DNA of 64,000 nucleotides from assembly GCA_017577365.1 (NCBI GenBank), contig PKRJ01000012.1, positions 1-64,000 on the forward strand, written 5' to 3'. Position 1 is the stretch's first letter. Every line of letters begins with the position of its first letter. Below, in pieces: positions 35,101 to 43,880 of the stretch. The DNA is from Gammaproteobacteria bacterium. GTDB taxonomy: Bacteria > Pseudomonadota > Gammaproteobacteria > Steroidobacterales > Rariloculaceae. Below the pieces are notes generated by a model that was not told the DNA's origin, did not search any database, and saw nothing but the letters and a program-made list of their open reading frames with translations. Position numbers and translations under genes: made by a program.

Positions 35101-35243
35101 CGACGCTCGTCACGCTGCTCCTGATCCCGGTGGTGTACCTGAGCGTCGCGAACGCCGTGGAGAAGCTCAGGGCCCGCCGCCCGGCCGAAGGCGGCGACGC
35201 CGACGCGAGCACCGGCGGCGAGCTCTCGCCGCAGGCCGGCTGA
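32127..35243 (+). CDS. RND efflux pump, HAE1/AcrB-type permease
   Basis: 1038 residues, full RND length. A first membrane helix (MAIADVSVKRPIATTMVFLIVITLG) is followed by a large periplasmic loop, six helices with FGGIALGVGMIVDNSIVVLENI (motif A region with the conserved Asp), a second periplasmic loop and the final helices (FMGIVMLVGIVVNNAIVLVDYIN). It exports toxic or signalling compounds with proton import, together with the adaptor gene. GGGGAG serves as ribosome-binding site. Substrates unknown. Confidence 0.93.
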   Translation: MAIADVSVKRPIATTMVFLIVITLGLLSFRFLPVDLLPPIEFPQLSIRVSYSNVGPEEIEQIITDRIENVVSGVPNLEQITSRSSEGFSEVNLRFAQGTNLDEAANDVRSALDRVRDALPPEADAPEIRKFDPNQQPIVVLGARSTLPLEELTRILENDLIQRFQQIPGVGAVDIWGGINREINVDLYRDRLAAMNLTPGDVVNALGRENVTMPGGNVREGLKDLYVRTLGEFTTVDEVAETVVTIVDGTPIRVKDVADVQLAFRDIGRYVEIGGVPTIRIGLRKQTGANTVAVAEAIRAEAQRINENRRDIQFTVISDQSTFIQESIDNVANSAIWGGILSVIILLAFLRNGSATMIIAVSIPISIIATFGLVYFGGLTLNQMSFGGIALGVGMIVDNSIVVLENIFRQRQRGASRQQAALIGAKQVTGAIIASTLTTCVIFLPVAFMRTTTGTLFQELALVVAFALFCSLLIAMTLVPMLSSRFLTVQPDAHRREGKMAAFERKYSQLVDWALDRRGTVVGTTLALVALSVAAVPLIPFELAPQTDGDLIEVRMRMDDGTNIAIMYEYVKLLDEAVREVVPPEDVRYVVNDTRNNFATIELALVQPGERSVTAMALADRIRRAVAGTIPGADIQVSAESGLRMLRWLFRSGGSDQGGSLELQLRGHDLAVAEELTQQIINRILEVPGVVDANASNQERRPQQNVKLDRERMARLGITVQDIGTAMQTGIGGRRAGVYRLNGEEIDINVRFRPDDRLSLTDIDNIPVRTAEGILPVSAFVTQEEGRGPTTINRIDGLRVTYISANLESGIPLGEAVERIREALADVPLPEGFSLYFGGEYEEQQRAQRDFLLAVLMAVALIYMVMAAQFERFIDPLIVMCSVPIAIIGVVPTMLLTGTTLNLQSFMGIVMLVGIVVNNAIVLVDYINLLRRERGMDVRSAIVEAGRLRLRPILMTTSTTVLGLMPLALGIGTGAELQAALARVVIGGLTASTLVTLLLIPVVYLSVANAVEKLRARRPAEGGDADASTGGELSPQAG

Positions 35244-35382
35244 TCTTCGGGTCTCCGTCAGGGCCGCGGAATCGGCGCGAAGCACGTCGATTCCGCCGGC
35301 CGCCGGCGAACTTCCCCGCCCGTCCCCGCTCTCAAGGAGGACGCGCCGCCCGCTCCGCGGGCCGGCCAGCCCGTTTCTCCGT

Positions 35383-35388
35383 TATGAT
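35383..35388 (+). promoter_or_regulatory. -10 box upstream of the M16 peptidase
   Basis: TATGAT lies 37 bases before the ATG at 35425 in the 181-base gap after the RND gene; no clear -35. GGGAG is the ribosome-binding site. Confidence 0.35.
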
Positions 35389-35424
35389 TCGAGCGTCCTC
35401 AACCGGCGTACAGGGAGTATCGCA

Positions 35425-38250
35425 ATGACCCAAGCCGTCCGATCGTCCTTCGTATTCGCCGCCGCGCTGCTCGTCGCGGGTCTCGGTGCCGCCCCGGAGA
35501 CCTTTGCCCAGTCGGGCTCGCGCGGCCAGGCACGGACGTCGGCGCCGCCGGAGCTCGATCTCCACTACGAGCGTTTCACGCTCGACAACGGCTTGCGCGT
35601 GATCGTCCACGAGGATCGGAAGGCGCCGGTCGTCGCCGTCAGCATCTGGTATCACGTCGGCTCCAAGAACGAGCCCGAGGGCAAGACCGGTTTCGCTCAT
35701 CTCTTCGAGCATTTGATGTTCAACGGCACGGAGCACTACGACGGGGAGTGGTTCGAGCCGATGCAGCAGGTCGGCGCGACGGACATGAACGGCACGACGT
35801 GGCTCGACCGCACGAATTACTTCCAGACCGTGCCGACGCCCGCGCTCGATCTCGCGCTGTGGATGGAATCCGACCGCATGGGGCATCTGCTCGGCGCGGT
35901 TACGCAGGAGAAGCTCGACAATCAGCGCGGCGTCGTGCAGAACGAGAAGCGCCAGGGCGATAACGCGCCGTACGGCCGCGTCAACTACGATCTGTACGAA
36001 GGACTCTTCCCGCCGGGTCATCCTTATCGCCATCCGACCATCGGCTCGATGGAGGATCTCGACGCCGCCTCTCTCGAGGACGTGCGGGAGTGGTTCCGCA
36101 CGTATTACGGCCCGAACAACGCCGTGCTCGTCCTGGCCGGCGACATCGACGTCGCGACCGCGCGCGAGAAGGTCGAGAAGTATTTCGGCCACATTCCGGC
36201 CGGACCCGACGTCGACCGGTTCGAGACGTGGGTCCCCGAGCGCAAGCACAACACCCGTCAGATCCAGTACGACGAGGTGCCGGCCGTGCTCGTGAACCGT
36301 GCGTGGGCGGTGCCGCCGCGCACGACCCGCGACCGCGCCCTCCTCGACCTCGCCGCCGCCGTGCTCGGCGAAGGACGCAACTCACGGCTCTATCTCGACC
36401 TGATCCACGAGCGTCAGGTGGCGACCCAGGTCAACGTCGGCGTCTCGGCGTTCGAGCTCGCGAGCGTTTTCGACCTGTCGGTCGTATTGAATCCGGGTCA
36501 ACCGGCCTCCGTCGGCACCGAGGCGATCGACCGCATCATGGCGGAGTTCCTGCGCACCGGGCCGACCGTCGAGGAGCTCGAGCGAGTCGTCGCGAGCATC
36601 AACTCGTCGATCATTCGCGGCTTGGAGAAGGTCGGCGGCTTCGGCGGAAAGGCGACGACGCTCGCCGAGGGCGAGCTCTACGCGGGAGACCCGCTGTTCA
36701 TCAAGACCTATCTCGAATGGATCAACTCCGCGACGCCGGCCGACGTGCTCGACGCCGCGCGGCGCTGGCTGGGTGACGGCTGGCATCAGGTCGACGTGTT
36801 ACCCGCGGGCCGCTACTCGACGTCGTTCGAGGGCATCGACCGCTCGACCGGGCTTCCGCCCCTCCCGACGGACATGCCGTCGCTCAAGTTCCCCGAGATC
36901 CATACCGGAAAGCTCAGCAACGGCATCGAGGTGGTGCTCGCCGAGCGGCATCAGCTGCCGATCGTCGAGATGACGATCCAGTTCGACGCGGGCTACGCGG
37001 CCGATGCGGGCGGCAAGCTCGGCGTCGCGTCGTTCGCGATGTCGATGCTCGACACCGGCACTCGCACGCGCAACTCGCTGCAGATCTCCGACGAGGCGGC
37101 CCGACTCGGCGCGCGGATCGGGGCGGGATCGAATCTCGACGCGTCGTACGTGAGCCTGTCGGCGCTGTCGAACCAGCTCGAGCCGTCCGTCGCGCTCTGG
37201 GCCGATCTGATCCTGAACCCGGTGTTCGCCGAGGAGGAAATTCAGCGGCTGCGCGCGCGCTGGCTCGCCGTGATCGCGCAGGAGAAATCCGATCCGTCGT
37301 CGCTCGCGCTGCGCCTGCTGCCGCCTGTGATCTACGGCTCGGGGCACGCCTACGGCGTCCCCTTCACCGGCACGGGCACCGTCGAGTCGATCTCGTCGAT
37401 CACTCGCCAGGATCTGATCGACTTCAAGGAGACGTGGCTCCGCCCGGATAACGCGCGGATCTTCGTCGTCGGCGACACGACGCTCGAGGAGATCGTGCCG
37501 ATCCTCGAGCGCGCGTTCCGCGGCTGGCGCGCCCCGAGCACGCCGCGCCCGACGAAGAACGTCGCGAAGGTCGAGCTGCCCGACTCGCCGCGGATGATTC
37601 TCATCGACAAGCCGAACTCGCCGCAGGCGTTCATCCTCGCGGGCCACGTGGCCCCCGGCCTCGGCACCGATCGGGATCTGGCGATCGAGGCGATGAACCG
37701 AGTGCTCGGCGGCACGTTCACGGCCCGGATCAACATGAATCTGCGCGAGCAGAAAGGCTGGTCGTACGGCGCCCGGACGGCGCTGCAAAGCGCAAAGGGC
37801 GATCGTCCGTTCCTCGTCTACGCGCCGGTGCAGATCGACCGCACGGCCGATTCGATCGCGGAGCTGATCCGCGAGCTCGAGGCGATCAAGACGACGGCGC
37901 CGGTCACGGAGCTGGAGATGAATCGCGTGATCGCGCAGCTCACGCGCGAGCTGCCCGGCAGCTTCGAGACGGCGGGCGCCGTGCTCGGCAGCCTCGTGAC
38001 GTCGGCTCGCTACGGCCGGCCGCTCGACTTCGCCGCGACGCTGACAGAGCGCTACGAGGCGCTGACGCTCGAGGATCTGCAGTCGGCCGCGCAGGACATC
38101 GTGCATCCCGAAAGCTTGGTCTGGATCGTCGTCGGCGACCTGAGACAAATTCGCGAGCCGGTCGAGGCGCTCGGTATCGCGCCGATCGAGATCTGGAACG
38201 ACGACGGGGAGCCGATCGCGCCGAGCGGCGCCGCTCAGGGCTCGAGATAG
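35425..38250 (+). CDS. M16-family zinc metallopeptidase, exported
   Basis: 941 residues, two M16 halves. A signal peptide (about 1-29, ending TFAQ) directs export. The N-terminal half has the inverted zinc motif HLFEH (His92, Glu95, His96) and the third ligand Glu174 in VVQNEKRQ. The C-terminal half lacks HxxEH and is the usual inactive partner; it has the R/Y segment QKGWSYGARTA. It cleaves peptides in the periplasm or outer membrane. The end overlaps the convergent debranching-type gene by 16 bases. Confidence 0.92.
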   Translation: MTQAVRSSFVFAAALLVAGLGAAPETFAQSGSRGQARTSAPPELDLHYERFTLDNGLRVIVHEDRKAPVVAVSIWYHVGSKNEPEGKTGFAHLFEHLMFNGTEHYDGEWFEPMQQVGATDMNGTTWLDRTNYFQTVPTPALDLALWMESDRMGHLLGAVTQEKLDNQRGVVQNEKRQGDNAPYGRVNYDLYEGLFPPGHPYRHPTIGSMEDLDAASLEDVREWFRTYYGPNNAVLVLAGDIDVATAREKVEKYFGHIPAGPDVDRFETWVPERKHNTRQIQYDEVPAVLVNRAWAVPPRTTRDRALLDLAAAVLGEGRNSRLYLDLIHERQVATQVNVGVSAFELASVFDLSVVLNPGQPASVGTEAIDRIMAEFLRTGPTVEELERVVASINSSIIRGLEKVGGFGGKATTLAEGELYAGDPLFIKTYLEWINSATPADVLDAARRWLGDGWHQVDVLPAGRYSTSFEGIDRSTGLPPLPTDMPSLKFPEIHTGKLSNGIEVVLAERHQLPIVEMTIQFDAGYAADAGGKLGVASFAMSMLDTGTRTRNSLQISDEAARLGARIGAGSNLDASYVSLSALSNQLEPSVALWADLILNPVFAEEEIQRLRARWLAVIAQEKSDPSSLALRLLPPVIYGSGHAYGVPFTGTGTVESISSITRQDLIDFKETWLRPDNARIFVVGDTTLEEIVPILERAFRGWRAPSTPRPTKNVAKVELPDSPRMILIDKPNSPQAFILAGHVAPGLGTDRDLAIEAMNRVLGGTFTARINMNLREQKGWSYGARTALQSAKGDRPFLVYAPVQIDRTADSIAELIRELEAIKTTAPVTELEMNRVIAQLTRELPGSFETAGAVLGSLVTSARYGRPLDFAATLTERYEALTLEDLQSAAQDIVHPESLVWIVVGDLRQIREPVEALGIAPIEIWNDDGEPIAPSGAAQGSR

Positions 38251-40418
38251 ACGGCGACGCCGACGTTGCCCTCGCTGCGCAGCACGTTGATGCTGACGTC
38301 TTTCGGATGGCGCCTCAGCATCAGGTCGACGCGCGCGTCGCCGACCCTCAAGTTCTCGATGCGAATCCACGGCAGAAACCGCGGTAGCATCGGGTGCGTG
38401 AATCGGATTTGCGGCTTTTCGTGTCGGAACGACATGCCGAGACAGGCCTGGAGCAGCATGAACACGGCGCCGCTCGCCCAGGCCTGCGGCAGGCACGCGA
38501 CCGGATAACGCGTCGGCCCCTGGCCGCGTCGTCGCCGGAATCCGCAAAAGAGCTCCGGGAGGCGGCGCTCGTCCAACGCGAGCGTCGCGTCGAACAGCCC
38601 TTCGAGCAGCCTGACCGCCTGACGGCGAAAGCCGTAGCGCGCGAGGCCTGCGCCGATGAGCGCCGTATCGTGCGGCCACACGGAGCCGTTGTGATACGAC
38701 ATCGGGTTGTAGCGCCGCTCGCGTCGGGATAGCGTGCGGATTCCCCAGCCCGTGAACGAATCCTTCGCCATCAGCCGCGCCGCGGTGCGGCGCGCCCGCT
38801 CGGGCGTCGCGATGCCGGTGAACAGCGCGTGCCCGGCGTTCGAGGTGCGCGTCCTGCACGGCCGCCCGTCACCGTCGAGCGCGATCGCGTACGTGCCGAG
38901 ATCGTCGCACCAGAAGAGCTCGTTGAAGCGCGTCTTGATCACCGCCGCTTCGTTCTCGAGCCGTTCGGCGACGCCCGGCTTGCCGATCGCCCGAGCGAGC
39001 CTCGCCGCGCCGCGCTTCGCGTCGTACACGTAGCCTTGCACCTCGCAGAGCGCGATCGCGCCGGTCGCGAGCGTGCCGTCGGCATGCGATACGCTGTCGT
39101 ACGAGTCTTTCCAGCCTTGATTCGCGAGACCGCGCGAAGACTGCCGAAGGTACTCGACGAAACCGTCTCCGTTCTTGTCGCCGTACTCGTCGATCCAGCG
39201 GATCGCCCGCTCGACGTGCGGCCACAAGTCGCGTATGTGATCGACGTCGCCGGTCTGATCGTAGTAGCGCGCGGCGAGCATCACGAAGAGCGGCGTCGCG
39301 TCGACGGTGCCGTAGTAGAGGCCGAACGGCACCTCCTTCAGCGCGGCCATCTCGCCTCGCCGCACCTCGTGGACGATCTTGCCCGGCTCCGCGTCGCGCT
39401 CGACGTCCACCGAATCCGCCTGCAACGACGCGAGCACTTCCAGCACGCCCCGGCTGATCTTCGGATTGACCCACAGCGTCTGCAGTCCCGTGATCAAGCC
39501 GTCGCGGCCGAAAATCGTGCTGTACCAGGGCACGCCCGCGAACGGATAGATCCCGTTCTCCGTCTGCGTCGAGAGCATGCGCAGATCGGCGAGCGAGCGC
39601 GCGAGCCAATCGTTGAACTCCTCGTTCGCCGTGTGGATGCGGCATTCGTCCTCGGCGAGCCGTGCGAGCGAGTCCCGCGTGCAGCGCTCGACCTCGTCGA
39701 ATGCGCAGCGCGGCCGGATCGCCTCGTCGCCGAGCTCGCACGAGATCACCAGACAGAAAGAGGCCTCCTCGCCGGGCCCGAGCTCGAACTCGAACTCCAT
39801 TTGTCCCTCGCGAATCGCGGCCGGCTGAATCGTGCTGCGCAGCCGAGTCCGTCGCCGCACGCCGTCGAGCCCTTCGTAGCCCAGCACGATCTCGCGTTCG
39901 CCGATCTCCGGCGGAAGCGCTTGCCCTCGCTGCTTACGCTCGAGACCTCGGACCTCGAAGATGTCGACGTAGTCCGCGGCGAACTCGATCGCCACCGGGA
40001 GACGCACTCGGTTCTCGCCGAAGTTCGTGATGCGGATCTGCTGGAAGCATTCGCGCTCCCACAGCAGCGTGCCGCGGAAGATATGGAAATCGCCGCTCGG
40101 AGCGACGAGCCGGTCGCCTTCGTAAAGATCGACGTTCGCGAGATCCACCGCGAAGATCGCGGTATCGTGCGTGACGCCGGAGTTGAGCAGCAACGGCCGC
40201 AGCCCGCCGACGGTGAGCTCGAGGCGCGAGAGAAAGCGCGTGTCCCAGCAATACAATCCGTGGCCGACGTGCCCGTACGGGTGCATATCGCCGAGACGAT
40301 CGAATACCGCGAACGCCTCCCCCTGCTTCAGGACGCGTTTTCGATCATCGACGCGAGACGAGGTCGCGTGGATGTAATACTCGTCGTCGACGAATACGAG
40401 CTCACGCGACGCGCTCAT
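38235..40418 (-). CDS. Amylo-alpha-1,6-glucosidase-type (glycogen debranching-like) protein
   Basis: 727 residues. An N-terminal beta-sandwich domain (about 1-260; GHGLYCWDTRFLSRLEL) is followed by an (alpha/alpha)6 barrel with PWYSTIFGRDGLITGLQTL, GWKDSYDSV and SYHNGSVWPHDTALI, typical of amylo-alpha-1,6-glucosidase/MGH1-like glycosidases. It likely trims branched glucans or related oligosaccharides in the cytoplasm; the substrate is inferred. The start at 40418 overlaps the glycosyltransferase stop by 17 bases, so the two are co-translated. Confidence 0.85.
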   Translation of the reverse strand: MSASRELVFVDDEYYIHATSSRVDDRKRVLKQGEAFAVFDRLGDMHPYGHVGHGLYCWDTRFLSRLELTVGGLRPLLLNSGVTHDTAIFAVDLANVDLYEGDRLVAPSGDFHIFRGTLLWERECFQQIRITNFGENRVRLPVAIEFAADYVDIFEVRGLERKQRGQALPPEIGEREIVLGYEGLDGVRRRTRLRSTIQPAAIREGQMEFEFELGPGEEASFCLVISCELGDEAIRPRCAFDEVERCTRDSLARLAEDECRIHTANEEFNDWLARSLADLRMLSTQTENGIYPFAGVPWYSTIFGRDGLITGLQTLWVNPKISRGVLEVLASLQADSVDVERDAEPGKIVHEVRRGEMAALKEVPFGLYYGTVDATPLFVMLAARYYDQTGDVDHIRDLWPHVERAIRWIDEYGDKNGDGFVEYLRQSSRGLANQGWKDSYDSVSHADGTLATGAIALCEVQGYVYDAKRGAARLARAIGKPGVAERLENEAAVIKTRFNELFWCDDLGTYAIALDGDGRPCRTRTSNAGHALFTGIATPERARRTAARLMAKDSFTGWGIRTLSRRERRYNPMSYHNGSVWPHDTALIGAGLARYGFRRQAVRLLEGLFDATLALDERRLPELFCGFRRRRGQGPTRYPVACLPQAWASGAVFMLLQACLGMSFRHEKPQIRFTHPMLPRFLPWIRIENLRVGDARVDLMLRRHPKDVSINVLRSEGNVGVAVYLEP

Positions 40419-41463
40419 CTCTCGTCCTGCCCGAGGCGGCGGCCTCGAGCACTCGCTCATACAACCGAACGTAGTCCGACGCCATGCGCTCGACGGAGAA
40501 GCGTCGCTCGAAGATCGCGCGGCACCGAGCTCTGTCGAGCGTCGCGACGCGCTCGACCGCTTCGACCGCCTGCGTCTCGTTGCGTACGATCAAGCCCGTG
40601 ACGCCGTGCTCGACGATCTCGGGCACCGAGCCGAGCGGATAGGCGATCGTCGGCGTGCCGCTCGCCATCGCCTCGATCAGCACGAGCCCGAAAGGCTCGG
40701 GCCAATCGATCGGGAACAGCAGCGCGAGCGCATTCCCCAGAAACTCGCGCTTCTCCGCGTCGTCGATCTCGCCGATATATTCGACCCACGGGCTGTGCAG
40801 CATCGGCCCGATCACGTTATCGAAATACTCGCGATCGGCGCGGTCGATCTTCGCCGCGATCAAGAGCTTCACGCCCGCGCGCTCCGCGATGCGAATGGCG
40901 CGATCCGGGCGCTTCTCCTCGGCGATCCGTCCGCAGAACACGAGATATCCTCCCGTTCCCCGTCCGCATTCGTAGAGGTCGAGCGGCAGTCCGTGATAGA
41001 CCGTGCCCTGCCAGTTCAGATGCGGCAGCGGCCGGCGCTGCGCGTTCGAGATCGACGCAACCGCCATCCCGGGAAACTCGTCATAGAGCTCTTTGAGCTC
41101 CGGAATATCGAGCCTCCCGTGAAGCGTCGTCAGATTCGGCTCGCCGTAGCGTCGAGACAACGGAAAATGAAGGTAGTCGATATGGAAGTGCACGACGTCG
41201 AATTCGTGCACTCGTGCGAATACCCGCTCGAGCATCACGAAGTGGCGTGAAAGAGGGTCTCGGCAATCGGGATCGAGCCGGATCGCGGATCGGCCGATCG
41301 GCACGTGCTCGGCCAAGGTCACGGAGTCGCCGCTCGAGAACAGCGTGACGTCGTGCCCCTGGCGGACGAGCTCGTCGGTCAAGTACGCGACGACGCGTTC
41401 GGTGCCTCCGTACAGCTTCGGCGGTACACACTCATACAGCGGGGCGACTTGCGCGATACGCAC
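40402..41463 (-). CDS. Glycosyltransferase family 4
   Basis: 353 residues from GTG at 41463, with GAGGAGG upstream. N-terminal PPKLYGGTERVVAYL is the GT4 glycine-rich loop, and the C-terminal domain has VFCGRIAEEKRPDRAI and the EX7E motif in PEPFGLVLIEAMASGTP. It uses a nucleotide sugar to make a glycosidic bond in the cytoplasm. It is upstream of the debranching-type enzyme, so the two may make and trim one glucan. A -24/-12 match lies 99 bases upstream. Confidence 0.88.
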   Translation of the reverse strand: MRIAQVAPLYECVPPKLYGGTERVVAYLTDELVRQGHDVTLFSSGDSVTLAEHVPIGRSAIRLDPDCRDPLSRHFVMLERVFARVHEFDVVHFHIDYLHFPLSRRYGEPNLTTLHGRLDIPELKELYDEFPGMAVASISNAQRRPLPHLNWQGTVYHGLPLDLYECGRGTGGYLVFCGRIAEEKRPDRAIRIAERAGVKLLIAAKIDRADREYFDNVIGPMLHSPWVEYIGEIDDAEKREFLGNALALLFPIDWPEPFGLVLIEAMASGTPTIAYPLGSVPEIVEHGVTGLIVRNETQAVEAVERVATLDRARCRAIFERRFSVERMASDYVRLYERVLEAAASGRTRDERVA

Positions 41464-41561
41464 GGCGCTCGACCTCCTCAGCTATCGAGCGCGAACGGGC
41501 GCGCCCCCGACATCGGGTGTCCGGTGGATACATGGCTCCTCCTTGCCCCCCTCGGCGGAGC

Positions 41562-41577
41562 AGCAATTTGTATGCCA
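41562..41577 (-). promoter_or_regulatory. Sigma-54 (-24/-12) promoter for the GT4/debranching operon
   Basis: Minus-strand TGGCATACAAATTGCT has exact GG-N10-GC spacing, 99 bases before the GTG at 41463. It shares the gap with the divergent sugar-dehydrogenase promoter, which is of TATACT type. Confidence 0.78.
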
Positions 41578-41615
41578 CGGCCCGCAAACGGCTTCTGGGC
41601 CGTCCCGAGCCGCTC

Positions 41616-41621
41616 TATACT
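41616..41621 (+). promoter_or_regulatory. -10 box upstream of the sugar dehydrogenase
   Basis: TATACT lies 31 bases before the ATG at 41653; GGGGAGGA follows as ribosome-binding site. -35 not evident. Confidence 0.45.
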
Positions 41622-41652
41622 CGGGCCCTCACCTTGGGGAGGACTGCTGCTC

Positions 41653-42912
41653 ATGAAGTTCACTCGGATCATGCCGGCGGGAGCCCGTTTGCGCGCCGCC
41701 GCACTGCTCGCCTCACTCACCGCGCTCGGCGCCGCGGCCACGGCGTGGGCGCAACAGGACGTGCCGTTCTGGGGCAACATTCCCGTTGCGCCGGAAGGCA
41801 TCGCGAACAAGCCGCTGCCGGACGGCCCGTTCCAATACGCGACGGCCGAGGGCCAGGACATCCGGGTCGTCGTGCTGACGAAGGAGCTCGAGTTTCCGTA
41901 CGCGATCGCGTTCCTGCCGGATGGGACGATTCTCGTGACCGAGCGCGTGGGACGTCTCAGGATGCTCCGCGACGGCAAGCTCGTGGCGAAGCCGGTCGAG
42001 GGCGGACCGCCGTCGTTCCACGCAGGCACCTCGGGTCTGCCCGGCGCGATTCACGGATACATGAACATCGCGCCGCATCCGGACTTCGAGACGAATCGCT
42101 GGATCTATCTTTCGTACACGAAGCCGCTGCCCGACCAAAGCACGGTCGTGGCCGTCGGGCGCGGCCGTTGGAACGACGGAGCGCTCTCGGACTTCGAGGA
42201 CGTCTTCGTCCTCGACAAGGGCGCGGGCGGGCCGACGCCTTTCGTGTTCGGTAAGGACGGCATGCTGTATATCGCGACGAGCGGCGGTAACGCGCAGGAC
42301 CCGATGAATCAGGGCGGCAAGGTGCTGCGCGTGCACGATGACGGCCGCATTCCGCGCGACAATCCGTTCGTGGGCAAAGAGGGGTATCTGCCCGAGATCT
42401 ATACGCTCGGGCACCGCAACCAGCTCGGCCTCACCGTGCATCCGGTGACCGGCGATATCTGGGCGAGCGAGAACGGCCCGAACGGCGGCGACGAGATCAA
42501 CTTGATCCGCCCGGGGCGGAACTACGGCTGGCCGGTCGTCAGCTTCGGCCGTCAGTATCACGGGCCGTGGCAGCACAAGGACAACAGGCCCACGCACGAG
42601 GGCTACGAGCCGCCCGTCGTGTTCTGGACGCCGGCCATCGCGGTATCGGGCCTCACGTTCTACATGGGCGATGCACTGCCGAAGTGGAAAGGCGATCTTT
42701 TCGTCGGCGGGCTGCGCTACGGCGAGATCCCCGGAACGGGCCGGCTCGACCGAGTGCTCTTCAACCAGCGCTTCGAGGAGCTTCGCCGCGAATCGCTGCT
42801 GCTCGACCTCGGCCAGCGAATCAGAGACGTCAAGGAGGGGCCCGATGGGCTACTCTACGTCGTCACGGACGAGGACGAGGGCGCCGTGCTTCGAATCGAG
42901 CCGGCCAGCTGA
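41653..42912 (+). CDS. PQQ-type soluble aldose sugar dehydrogenase, exported
   Basis: 419 residues. A signal peptide ends near residue 33 (ATAWAQ). The six-bladed propeller family is shown by ELEFPYAIAFLPDGTILVTERVGRLR, GHRNQLGLTVHP, ENGPNGGDEINLI and KDVKEGPDGLLYVVTDED-like repeats. Relatives (Asd/YliI type) oxidise aldoses to lactones with PQQ in the periplasm. No PQQ-synthesis gene is in the window. Longer upstream extension of the frame lacks a ribosome-binding site. Confidence 0.88.
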   Translation: MKFTRIMPAGARLRAAALLASLTALGAAATAWAQQDVPFWGNIPVAPEGIANKPLPDGPFQYATAEGQDIRVVVLTKELEFPYAIAFLPDGTILVTERVGRLRMLRDGKLVAKPVEGGPPSFHAGTSGLPGAIHGYMNIAPHPDFETNRWIYLSYTKPLPDQSTVVAVGRGRWNDGALSDFEDVFVLDKGAGGPTPFVFGKDGMLYIATSGGNAQDPMNQGGKVLRVHDDGRIPRDNPFVGKEGYLPEIYTLGHRNQLGLTVHPVTGDIWASENGPNGGDEINLIRPGRNYGWPVVSFGRQYHGPWQHKDNRPTHEGYEPPVVFWTPAIAVSGLTFYMGDALPKWKGDLFVGGLRYGEIPGTGRLDRVLFNQRFEELRRESLLLDLGQRIRDVKEGPDGLLYVVTDEDEGAVLRIEPAS

Positions 42913-42957
42913 TCGAGCTGCGCGCGGGGGACCACGCGTCCCCCGCGGAACCATGCG

Positions 42958-43662
42958 ATGCAACTCTACTGCGGCACGAGCGGTTTCTCGTACAAGGAAT
43001 GGAAGGGCCGCTTCTATCCTGCCGGGCTCGCCGCGGGAGACATGCTGCCCTATTACGCGTCGCGACTACCGACCGTCGAGATCAACAATACGTTCTATCG
43101 CCTTCCGCAGCGATCGTTGCTCGAGCGATGGCGAGACCAGGTTCCGGGCGACTTTCGTTTCGCGGTCAAGCTGAGCCGCAGGATCACGCACGTCAAACGC
43201 CTCGTCGATTGCGACGACGAGGCACGCTATTTCTTCGACGCCGTGCACGCGCTCGGTGACAAGCTCGGCGCCGTGCTGGTTCAGCTCCCGCCGCAGTTTC
43301 GCGTCGATGTCCCTCGGCTCGCGCGTTTCCTCGACGTCGTGCCGCCGGACGTCCCGGCGGCTTTCGAGTTCCGCCATGCGTCGTGGCGCGTCGATGCGGT
43401 GCTCGCCGCGCTCGCGCGTCACGGCGCGGCATGGGTCGAGACGGACGAGGCCGGCGCGCCGGCGCCGGCCGAGCTGCCGCGCAGCGCGAGCTGGACCTAC
43501 CTCCGGCTGCGCGCCCCGGGCTATTCGCCCGCGGCGCTCGAATCCTGGCGCCGCGCGTGCGCGTCGTTCGAGCGCGCGTACGTCTACTTCAAGCACGAAG
43601 ACGAGGCGCTCGGCCCGCAGCTCGCCGAGCGGATGCTGAGCGGCACCACGGGCGCGAGCTGA
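42958..43662 (+). CDS. DUF72 family protein
   Basis: 234 residues, TIM-barrel family DUF72. It opens YCGTSGFSYKEWKGRFYP and has EINNTFYRLP, FRFAVKLSRRITH, LGAVLVQLPPQF, FEFRHASW and YVYFKHEDEA, all family hallmarks. Function unsettled. Cytoplasmic. It begins 45 bases after the sugar dehydrogenase and probably shares its transcript. Confidence 0.9.
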   Translation: MQLYCGTSGFSYKEWKGRFYPAGLAAGDMLPYYASRLPTVEINNTFYRLPQRSLLERWRDQVPGDFRFAVKLSRRITHVKRLVDCDDEARYFFDAVHALGDKLGAVLVQLPPQFRVDVPRLARFLDVVPPDVPAAFEFRHASWRVDAVLAALARHGAAWVETDEAGAPAPAELPRSASWTYLRLRAPGYSPAALESWRRACASFERAYVYFKHEDEALGPQLAERMLSGTTGAS

Positions 43663-43880
43663 CCGCGCCGCGCTAGCGAGAGCTCCCTATCTCGACGCCG
43701 TCGTGCGCGGCCTTCCGCAATAGCGCCCGCTGCGCGATGTCGTTACGCTGTCTTCGGATCACGCCGCCATTGCGCACCGCGGCACGGTCGACGCGCTTTC
43801 TGCCGAGGCCGGCGGCGGACGATCGTGTCGCTCGACGCGGCCGCCCCACTGCACGAGCGGCCCGACGCGGATCGCCGCCG

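Noticed and set aside
32046..35285. Antisense frame of 1079 codons opposite the RND permease
   Set aside because: GC-rich genes with codons ending in C/G often leave the opposite strand open; the permease on the plus strand has full family features and the antisense product is Arg/Asp/His-rich with no domain.
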